Source of the DNA: JAZDKP01 sp043802925
Lineage (GTDB): Bacteria; Fibrobacterota; OXYB2-FULL-49-7; JAEUSG01
Assembly: GCA_043802925.1 (NCBI GenBank)
Contig: JAZDKP010000161.1
Location: 1 to 21,410 of the forward strand
Length of the DNA stretch: 21,410 nt
Direction: 5' to 3'
Below the pieces are notes generated by a model. The model was not told the origin of the DNA, did not search any database, and saw only the letters and a list, made by a program, of their open reading frames with translations. Shown piece after piece: positions 15,332 through 21,410 of this stretch (the first letter of the stretch is position 1; each line of letters starts with the position of its first letter). The position numbers and the translations under genes are program-made.

Positions 15332-16288
15332 ATGAGAACTTTAATCATAATGATGACATTCGCCGGCGCTCTGTTTTTTATGACGGGATGCCGGGGCGAA
15401 CAGGAGAAAACAGGTGAAAGCCACGAAGGTGAGACCCAAACCGCGGCGGAGCCTGATTTGTGCGTGCTTCTGACTCCCGATCAGCGCAAGGCCGTGAAAA
15501 TAACGATGGGCGTTGCTTCGAGGGAACCGCTGGTACGGGAGTTGGAACTGCCGGGTAAAATAGGCCCGATTCCGGAAAACATATTGCACGTTGCCGCGCG
15601 ATTTTCAGGTATTGCCACGCAATCCACCAGGAATATCGGTGAGGATGTCCGGGCCGGAGATACGCTTGCCGTCATCGAAAATAATGAGAATCTCAGTTCC
15701 TATTCAATTCTTGCCAGCCGCAACGGAACCGTGATTGAAAAACATGTTGTGCCGGGTGAATATGTCGAAGCGGGCAGAGATCTGTTTGTCATTGCGGACC
15801 TTTCAAGCGTTGCCGTGACCCTTGCAGTCTTTGGAGGGGATGCGGATATCGCTGTAAAAGGTGCGACCGCTCATGTCATGGGGTTAACAGGGGACCGGAG
15901 CGCCGTTGGAACCATTGATTACATCAGTCCTTTTCATGATGAACAGACACGTAGCCTCGCCGGCCGCATGCTCCTGTCTAATTCCAGGGGGTACTGGAAA
16001 CCCGGAGCGTTTGTTCGACTCCGGATTCAGCATAAAGAACCGGTCCCGACACTGCTGGTGCCCAGTGAAGCCATTCAGCTGCTGGACGGCGTGCCGCATG
16101 TCTTTATACCGGAAACAGCGGAAGAGTTCAAAGCCCTTCCGGTGACCCTTGGCCGGAAAGGGGCCTATCAGACGGAAATAGTCAAAGGGCTTTCCGCCGG
16201 AGACTCCCTGGTGGTTGGCGGCGCGTTCGAATTAAAAGCGCAACTGGCCATCCAGCAGATGGGTGAAGGGGATGCCTGTTCCCATTAA
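15332..16288 (+). CDS. RND efflux periplasmic adaptor lipoprotein (membrane fusion protein)
   Basis: This 318-residue adaptor joins the RND pump to the outer-membrane channel. It has a lipoprotein signal with lipid-accepting Cys20 (FMTGC), then an acidic tether. Next comes the barrel-sandwich domain: HVAARFSGIATQS...GEDVRAGDTLAVIEN then NGTVIEKHVVPGEYVEAG. A beta-barrel (GTIDYISPFHDEQTRSL) and a membrane-proximal domain follow. The two halves of the lipoyl-like domain are joined by only about ten residues (NENLSSYSIL), so the long alpha-hairpin found in many adaptors is missing. No metal-binding N- or C-terminal extension is evident. A strong GAAGGAG lies before the ATG. Stoichiometric partners are the flanking genes. 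Confidence 0.92.
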   Translation: MRTLIIMMTFAGALFFMTGCRGEQEKTGESHEGETQTAAEPDLCVLLTPDQRKAVKITMGVASREPLVRELELPGKIGPIPENILHVAARFSGIATQSTRNIGEDVRAGDTLAVIENNENLSSYSILASRNGTVIEKHVVPGEYVEAGRDLFVIADLSSVAVTLAVFGGDADIAVKGATAHVMGLTGDRSAVGTIDYISPFHDEQTRSLAGRMLLSNSRGYWKPGAFVRLRIQHKEPVPTLLVPSEAIQLLDGVPHVFIPETAEEFKALPVTLGRKGAYQTEIVKGLSAGDSLVVGGAFELKAQLAIQQMGEGDACSH

Positions 16289-16338
16289 ACCCGGGACAGA
16301 ATGCAGCTGAAGTGACCGTTAAAAGAAAGGTTTTTCTT

Positions 16339-19300
16339 ATGCATAGGATTATACAAGCCGGACTCAATAATAAAATACTGGCCTTTTTTATTGTGGCCTG
16401 CATTGTTTTGGCCGGAAGTTATGCCGTCCGGACATTATCCCTGGATGCCTTTCCGGATGTTTCGGGTATTCAGGTCGAAATATTAAGCAGCAGCTCAAAC
16501 CTGTCTCCTTTGGAACTGGAAAAGCAGGTAACCTATCCTGTTGAAATTGCCATGCGCGGACTTGCAGGCCTGACCAGTATACGGTCAACCACAAAATATG
16601 GTCTTTCCGTCGTTATTGTTGTTTTTAATGATAATACCAACATTTATTTTGCGCGACAGCAGGTGTTTGAAAGGTTGGCGGGAATCGCCAAGGAGTTGCC
16701 CGAAGGTGTGGAACAGCGTCTGGGGCCCATCGCCTCGGCCATGGGCGAAATTTATCACTACACGCTGACAGCACCCGCGGCCGGTTCTGACTCGGCCGGT
16801 ATCCGGCAGTTGACGGAACTCAGAACGCTCCAGGACTGGATCATTACCCCGGCGCTTATGGGGGTTCCGGGCGTGAATGAAATAAATGCCTTCGGGGGAT
16901 ATGTCCAGGAGTATCTGGTCGAAGCCGACCCTTATAATTTGATGCAGTATCAGGTTTCCATGGATGACCTGCTTAATGCGCTTCGAGACAATAATCAGAA
17001 CAGCGGCGCAGGGTTTCTGGTCACAGGACAGGAGCAGCAGATCGTCCGGGGAATCGGAAGCCTTCTGTCGCTTTCGGATATCAATGGAATCTTCATCAAG
17101 TCCCGGGACGGCGTTCCCATCCATGTCCGGGATGTGGCCGCCGTATCACTCAGCCATGCTCCCAGACAGGGGTTGGCGATGCGCCATGGCAAAGAAGAGG
17201 CAGTCGGAGGTATTGTCCTTATGCTTCGGGGGGAGAACAGCCTGGAAGTGGTGGGAAAGGTCGTTAACAAAGTCGCTGAAATAAACAATAGCACGTTGCT
17301 TCCCAAAGACGTTAAAATTACCCCCTACTATGTCCGATCCGACATGGTGAAAACCAATATCCGTACCGTTATCCGCTCCCTGATAGAAAGCGCCGTTCTG
17401 GTTGTGATTGTGCTCTATCTGCTGCTGGGAAACCTTCGAGGCGCGGCCGCGGTGCTGTTCGTGCTTCCGCTTTCCCTGTTGTTGACATTTGTCATCATGA
17501 AAGTCTTCAATATGAGCGCGAATCTGATGTCTCTCGGGGGCTTAGCCATTTCACTCGGAATGATTATCGACGCGACCATTATTCAGGTGGAAAATGTTCA
17601 ACGGCATCTGCTGAAAGGGGAAGGGGAGGGCGCCCGGATTTCCACGGTGCTTAAAGCCGTGGTGGAGGTGCGCAAACCCAGTATTTACGGTGAACTGATC
17701 ATTGCGTTGACCTTTATTCCCATCCTGACGCTGCAGGGCATGGAGGGCAAAATGTTCAGTCCGCTGGCGCTGACGGTGGCCATCGCCCTGATTGCCTCGT
17801 TGTTTTTATCCATCTTTGTCGTCCCCACAATCTGTCTGACGCTGCTGAAGCCGTCGGAACATGAAGAGACAAAAATCATCAGAACGGCTAAAAGACTTTA
17901 TCTGCCCCTGCTGGGCTTTTGTGCGGTGCGGCCCAAATGGGTGACAGTCTTTTCGTTGCTTCTGCTGCTGGCGGCCGGCTTTACGGCCACAAAGTTCGGC
18001 AAAGAGTTCATTCCCATCATGGATGAAGGCGCTTTTGACATGGATATCCTGCTGGCGCCCGGTATTTCATTGGAGCGTTCCGCGGCCGTCTCGTTGGAAG
18101 TGGAAAAGCGTCTGATGCGTTTTCCGGAACTGGTCTCCATTGTCGGCAAAACAGGACAGACAGGGATTGCCGTTGAGGCGCGGGGCGTGGATAAGACCGG
18201 CTATGTGGGAATCCTGAAACCGAAAAAAGAGTGGACCAGCGCCGAAACAAAGGAGGAACTGTTCGAGAAGATGCGGGTCGCGCTCGCGGACATTCCCGGC
18301 ATGGTTTTCAGTTTCAGCCAGCCGGTCCAGTGCCGGATCGACGAACTGGTTTCAGGAACGCGTTCCCAATTGATTGCAAAGCTTTCGGGCCCGGACATGG
18401 ATGTTTTAAAGAGTAAAGCCGATGAAATAAGCGCCATTGTATCAACCGTTCGCGGTACCGCGGATGTTGTGGTTGAGAAAACCAGCGGGCAGCCTTATAT
18501 CTCCATTCAATTGAATCGGGAAAAGATAGCCCGATATGGATGTTCGGTCCGCTCCGTTCTGTCGCTTGTATCCGCCGCTATCGGAGGCGAGAGCGTCACC
18601 CGCATTCAGGAAGGAAACCGGTTTACCGATGTCACGGTGCGGCTGGCCGCACAGTACCGGAATTCTCCTGAACAAATTGGCAGCCTCATGATACCGGCGG
18701 ACAACGGAAGTTCCATTCCGCTCCGCGAAGTCGCGGACATTGTTGTCTCCGAAGGCCCCGTACAGATAAGCCGTGAAGACGGGAGCCGTCGAATCGGCGT
18801 TGAAGTCAATATCGCAGGTCGGGACATCGCCTCCTTTGTCGACGAAGCGGACAAGCGAATTCGTGAAAAAGTGAACCTGCCGTCAGGATACCTTCTCGTC
18901 TGGGGCGGTCAATTCGAGAACCAGCAGCAGGCCATGAAACGTTTTTTGATTATTACCCCGCTGGCGATTGCCCTCATTTTGCTGCTGCTTTATATTTCAT
19001 TCAATTCTTTCCGCATGTCACTTTTAGTACTTTCGACCCTTCCTTTCGCCCTTATCGGCGGGGTCTTCGCCCTTAAATTGTCCGGCCTCTACCTTTCGGT
19101 TCCGGCATCCGTTGGGTTTATCGTGCTTTTCGGGGTATCTGTGCTGAACAGTCTTGTCCTGATATCCTATATCACGGACCTTCGAAGGATCGGTCAAAGT
19201 CGTGCCCATGCCATTACTCAGGCGTGTACCATGCGGCTTCGTCCCATCTTGATGACCGCCGCCATCACTGTTTTCAGCCTTGTGCCCATGCTTTATGCGA

Positions 19301-19455
19301 CCGGACCGGGCTCGGAAATTCAAAAGCCATTGGCCGTGGTCGTGGTAGGCGGTCTGGTGACGGCAACGTTGGCGACGCTGCTGGTGCTTCCTTCGCTTTT
19401 TCAGTGGTTTGAATCGTCAAAAACAGAGGTCAATGAAAAAGGCAAGCATGATTAA
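16339..19455 (+). CDS. Heavy-metal efflux RND transporter (CzcA/CusA family)
   Basis: This 1038-residue inner-membrane proton/metal antiporter has the expected twelve spans and two large periplasmic loops. Landmarks are LDAFPDVSGIQVEI, VTYPVEIAMRGLAGL, RLGPIASAMGEIYHY, and the TM4 proton-relay helix LGMIIDATIIQVEN with Asp411 and Glu418. Ser405 stands where CzcA-type pumps have the Asp of a DFG motif. The second loop has CRIDELVSGTRS with Glu669 at the position where copper/silver CusA has a key Met, as I recall the family. This argues for a divalent ion rather than Cu(I)/Ag(I). The ATG at 16339 is preferred because AGAAAGG lies eight nt upstream; a GTG 27 nt earlier is in frame. The neighbouring nikR suggests Ni or Co, but this is inference. 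Confidence 0.95.
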   Translation: MHRIIQAGLNNKILAFFIVACIVLAGSYAVRTLSLDAFPDVSGIQVEILSSSSNLSPLELEKQVTYPVEIAMRGLAGLTSIRSTTKYGLSVVIVVFNDNTNIYFARQQVFERLAGIAKELPEGVEQRLGPIASAMGEIYHYTLTAPAAGSDSAGIRQLTELRTLQDWIITPALMGVPGVNEINAFGGYVQEYLVEADPYNLMQYQVSMDDLLNALRDNNQNSGAGFLVTGQEQQIVRGIGSLLSLSDINGIFIKSRDGVPIHVRDVAAVSLSHAPRQGLAMRHGKEEAVGGIVLMLRGENSLEVVGKVVNKVAEINNSTLLPKDVKITPYYVRSDMVKTNIRTVIRSLIESAVLVVIVLYLLLGNLRGAAAVLFVLPLSLLLTFVIMKVFNMSANLMSLGGLAISLGMIIDATIIQVENVQRHLLKGEGEGARISTVLKAVVEVRKPSIYGELIIALTFIPILTLQGMEGKMFSPLALTVAIALIASLFLSIFVVPTICLTLLKPSEHEETKIIRTAKRLYLPLLGFCAVRPKWVTVFSLLLLLAAGFTATKFGKEFIPIMDEGAFDMDILLAPGISLERSAAVSLEVEKRLMRFPELVSIVGKTGQTGIAVEARGVDKTGYVGILKPKKEWTSAETKEELFEKMRVALADIPGMVFSFSQPVQCRIDELVSGTRSQLIAKLSGPDMDVLKSKADEISAIVSTVRGTADVVVEKTSGQPYISIQLNREKIARYGCSVRSVLSLVSAAIGGESVTRIQEGNRFTDVTVRLAAQYRNSPEQIGSLMIPADNGSSIPLREVADIVVSEGPVQISREDGSRRIGVEVNIAGRDIASFVDEADKRIREKVNLPSGYLLVWGGQFENQQQAMKRFLIITPLAIALILLLLYISFNSFRMSLLVLSTLPFALIGGVFALKLSGLYLSVPASVGFIVLFGVSVLNSLVLISYITDLRRIGQSRAHAITQACTMRLRPILMTAAITVFSLVPMLYATGPGSEIQKPLAVVVVGGLVTATLATLLVLPSLFQWFESSKTEVNEKGKHD

Positions 19456-19546
19456 TTTAAGGTATATTTATATGGATAAATAGCGGCGATGGCAATAATA
19501 TCGCACGAGGCGGGAACGAATCAGATTATTTGCAAGGAGTCATAAA

Positions 19547-19990
19547 ATGAGCGAGCTTTACCGATTTGGCATATCACTTGAAAAACCGTTAATTGACGCC
19601 TTTGACCGACATATCCAGACCCGGCAATACCAGAACCGTTCCGAGGCCATCCGCGATCTTATCCGCGAAGAACTCGTGCGCAAGCAATGGGACGAAGGGG
19701 GGGCCGTGGCGGGCGCCATTGTCATGACGTTTGACCATCACAAACGTGACCTGGTCGCTAAAATGCTTGAAATCCAGCACGAATTCCACGAACTCATCAT
19801 TTCGTCCCAGCATGTTCACCTGGACCACCATCATTGCCTCGAAATCATTGCGGTACGGGGGATTGCGCAGAAGGTTGATGCCCTGGCGCAACGCCTCAAA
19901 TCCATGGTCGGGGTCAAACATGTCAGCCTGACCATTGCCCCGGCCAGTGGCCACCTTTGCGGGCGCAATCCGGAAAAGCACGCGCATTAA
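19547..19990 (+). CDS. nikR: Nickel-responsive transcriptional regulator NikR
   Basis: This 147-residue regulator has an N-terminal ribbon-helix-helix DNA-binding domain (about 1-48, YRFGISLEKPLIDAF and RSEAIRDLIREEL) joined to an ACT-like nickel-binding domain. His78, His89, His91 and Cys97 (QHVHLDHHHCLEII) reproduce the spacing of the E. coli square-planar ligands H76, H87, H89 and C95, shifted by two. NikR tetramers bind DNA when loaded with Ni(II), usually repressing nickel uptake. The tail has extra possible ligands (HLCG, HAH). AAGGAG precedes the ATG. It lies 91 nt after the RND pump gene on the same strand and may be the last gene of that transcript. A 7-bp inverted repeat TATTTAT/ATAAATA is at 19465-19482, of unknown role. 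Confidence 0.95.
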   Translation: MSELYRFGISLEKPLIDAFDRHIQTRQYQNRSEAIRDLIREELVRKQWDEGGAVAGAIVMTFDHHKRDLVAKMLEIQHEFHELIISSQHVHLDHHHCLEIIAVRGIAQKVDALAQRLKSMVGVKHVSLTIAPASGHLCGRNPEKHAH

Positions 19991-20031
19991 TTCCGTGTTA
20001 CGTCCTCAGATTCTTTTATCTTCACTTATGA

Positions 20032-20060
20032 TTGACATTAATTTGCATAAATGCTATATT
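20032..20060 (+). promoter_or_regulatory. Near-consensus sigma70 promoter for the AAA_14 ATPase gene
   Basis: A perfect TTGACA (20032-20037) is followed at 17 nt by TATATT (20055-20060), in an AT-rich gap of 80 nt. Transcription would begin near 20067, only about four nt before the ATG at 20071. No ribosome-binding site is visible, which implies a nearly leaderless mRNA. Confidence 0.7.
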
Positions 20061-20070
20061 TAGACCATAT

Positions 20071-21225
20071 ATGTCACAGCTGCTGCGATATTTAGACCAG
20101 TTCAGTCATAGCTACTTCCTTTTTGGGCCAAGAGGGACAGGTAAATCCACCTGGTTACAGCAAGGATATCCAGATGCTGCCCGAATCGATTTATTAGATA
20201 CGGCATTACAAAGACAATATCTGTCTCATCCGGAAAGATTAAGGGACTTTCTTGCTGCGAATAAAGATTGTAAGACAATTATTATTGATGAAATACAACG
20301 TGTTCCGCAGATGCTGTCTGTTGTTCACCAACAGATGGAGTTAAACAAATCACTGCAGTTTATTCTAACAGGTTCCAGCGCCCGAAAGCTTAAAAAGGAA
20401 GGGGTTGATCTCCTGGCGGGGCGGGCTATTGTCCGGCATATGCATCCGTTTATGGCCGCTGAAATGGGCCCGTTCTTTAATCTTGAACTGAGCCTGCAGG
20501 CAGGAATGGTGCCTCTGGTGCGGATGTCGGAGTTTCCGGATAAAACGCTCCGGGGCTACATTGATTTATATCTGGAACAGGAGGTCAAGGCAGAAGGCAT
20601 CGTGAGACAGCTGGATGTTTTCACCCGTTTTCTGGAGGTACTGACCTTTTCTCAGGGGCAGGTTATTAACGTTGCGACCATTGCCCGCGATTGTATGGTT
20701 TCGCGCAATACCGTTGAATCTTATATCACAATTTTAGAAGACCTGTTGCTTGCGGTCCGAATCCCGGTTTTCAGCAAAAGGGCTAAACGGGTGCTGGTAG
20801 CCCATAAAAAATTCTTCTTTTTTGATTGCGGTGTGTACCAGTCATTACGGCCGGCCGGTCCTATTGATCAGCCTTCAGAGATAGCAGGTCCCTCGCTTGA
20901 AGGACTGGTTATGCAGCATTTGCGCGCCTGGATGGACTATCGGGACACACGGATGCAGATGTATTTCTGGCGCACGCTTTCGGGCAGTGAAGTGGATTTT
21001 GTCCTGTATGGCGATGAAGGATTTTATGCCATTGAAGTTAAAAACAGCCGATTTATCAGACCTGAAGATTTACGCGGACTGAAATCATTCAGACAGGACT
21101 ATCCCGAAGCCAAAACATGGTTTCTTTACCGGGGCGAAGAAAAGACCGACAGGGACGGTATTTGCTGCATGCCGGTCAAAGGATTTCTGGAAAAGCTGGT
21201 GCCGAAGAGCAATCTGCCCTGCTGA
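20071..21225 (+). CDS. AAA_14 / DUF4143 family ATPase
   Basis: This 384-residue protein has an N-terminal P-loop ATPase with Walker A GPRGTGKST (19-27), Walker B TIIIDEIQRVP (about 68-78) and sensor ILTGSS. A winged-helix-like middle region follows (VINVATIARDCMVSRNTVESY). The C-terminal DUF4143 domain contains SEVDFVLYGDEGFYAIEVK, with Asp309, Glu322 and Lys324 in the spacing of a PD-(D/E)xK nuclease-like core. Members are common, patchily distributed and often multi-copy; their physiological role is poorly known and no partner is visible. Base and codon use is more AT-rich than in the che genes, and the gene is flanked by a probable transposase, suggesting horizontal acquisition. The ATG is chosen because the domain starts there; an in-frame TTG at 20032 lies in the promoter. 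Confidence 0.9.
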   Translation: MSQLLRYLDQFSHSYFLFGPRGTGKSTWLQQGYPDAARIDLLDTALQRQYLSHPERLRDFLAANKDCKTIIIDEIQRVPQMLSVVHQQMELNKSLQFILTGSSARKLKKEGVDLLAGRAIVRHMHPFMAAEMGPFFNLELSLQAGMVPLVRMSEFPDKTLRGYIDLYLEQEVKAEGIVRQLDVFTRFLEVLTFSQGQVINVATIARDCMVSRNTVESYITILEDLLLAVRIPVFSKRAKRVLVAHKKFFFFDCGVYQSLRPAGPIDQPSEIAGPSLEGLVMQHLRAWMDYRDTRMQMYFWRTLSGSEVDFVLYGDEGFYAIEVKNSRFIRPEDLRGLKSFRQDYPEAKTWFLYRGEEKTDRDGICCMPVKGFLEKLVPKSNLPC

Positions 21226-21329
21226 GTTCTTTCCGAAAAACACAAGCATTAATCAACGTAGATTAGGCACTTAGGTGTTGCGCCAAAATAAACATGCCAT
21301 ATTAATCATGAATAAGTTATTTTATTGGC

Positions 21330-21410
21330 ATGGTGATGGATACAAAGCTGGAAAGTGTTATAGTTGAAAAATATGTTTCAATTTCAGGTGAGTTCAATGA
21401 GCGAGGCCGT
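21330..21410 (+). CDS. Probable transposase N-terminus (partial, ISAzo13-like)
   Basis: An ATG at 21330 (alternative at 21336) opens 27 codons running off the right edge. The residues DTKLESVIVEKY and EFNERGR recall the opening of ISAzo13-family transposases, where a lysine/tyrosine helix is followed by a DERxRRLWAA-type motif. Only the beginning is visible, so the match is tentative. The 104-nt gap before it (21226-21329) holds no gene or clear terminator. It contains CATGCCA and TGGCATG (21293-21299 and 21326-21332), which overlap the start codon and are not an obvious element end. Confidence 0.4.
   Translation, partial: MVMDTKLESVIVEKYVSISGEFNERGR

Noticed and set aside
19465..19482. TATTTAT/ATAAATA inverted repeat as a NikR operator
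   Set aside because: It is only 7 bp per arm, pure AT in an AT-rich gap, and unlike known NikR sites. Chance is likely.
21293..21332. CATGCCA/TGGCATG as insertion-sequence terminal repeats
   Set aside because: The second copy overlaps the probable transposase start codon, so it cannot be an element end.

Overview
The window looks like chromosome from a Gram-negative (diderm) bacterium: it encodes two signal-peptide lipoproteins, a likely outer-membrane barrel, and a tripartite efflux pump that spans both membranes. Most of it is visibly G+C-rich, while the right-hand end (about 19.45 kb onward) is AT-richer. The first lipoprotein has a Lys/Asp-rich post-cysteine linker of a style I associate with Fibrobacterota-like and related lineages. 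That placement is a weak guess, because no rRNA or other marker gene is present.

Layout. (1) 1-1987, minus strand: a two-gene operon with a membrane protein whose cytoplasmic tail resembles the GrpE beta domain, followed by an Hsp70-type chaperone ATPase cut by the left edge. (2) 2163-12711, plus strand: a tightly packed chemosensory operon. Its order is lipoprotein, hybrid CheA (HPt, P2-like, long P3, ATPase, two CheW-like domains, receiver), CheW, MCP, CheB, CheR, CheY, HDOD protein, pseudo-receiver/CheX fusion and stand-alone CheX. It ends at a strong hairpin at 12711-12741. (3) 12765-13463, minus strand: a secreted, probably outer-membrane, beta-rich protein converging on that hairpin. 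(4) 13607-19990, plus strand: a metal-efflux locus with a small Cys/His-rich exported protein, a TolC-like outer-membrane factor, a short lipoprotein adaptor, a CzcA/CusA-family RND pump and a NikR regulator that keeps all four nickel ligands. (5) 20071-21225: an AAA_14/DUF4143 ATPase with its own near-consensus promoter and almost no leader. (6) 21330-end: the first codons of a probable transposase.

How the genes work together. In the chemosensory cluster the MCP would signal through CheW to CheA. CheA would phosphorylate CheY, CheB and its own receiver. CheR and CheB would set receptor methylation, and one or two CheX phosphatases would remove phosphate from CheY. No flagellar or pilus gene is in view, and the HDOD protein inside the operon hints at an output other than classical motility; this is inference. 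In the efflux locus, NikR next to a divalent-type RND pump suggests nickel- or cobalt-linked control of export. A TCCGGT-containing element recurs three times in the upstream region, once inside a 12-bp inverted repeat.

Most notable: the membrane-anchored GrpE-like/Hsp70 pair, the receiver-derived CheX fusion that has lost every phosphorylation residue, the enlarged CheA dimerization region, and the NikR-RND pairing with its small Cys/His-rich exported protein. I saw no tRNA, rRNA, CRISPR array or riboswitch.
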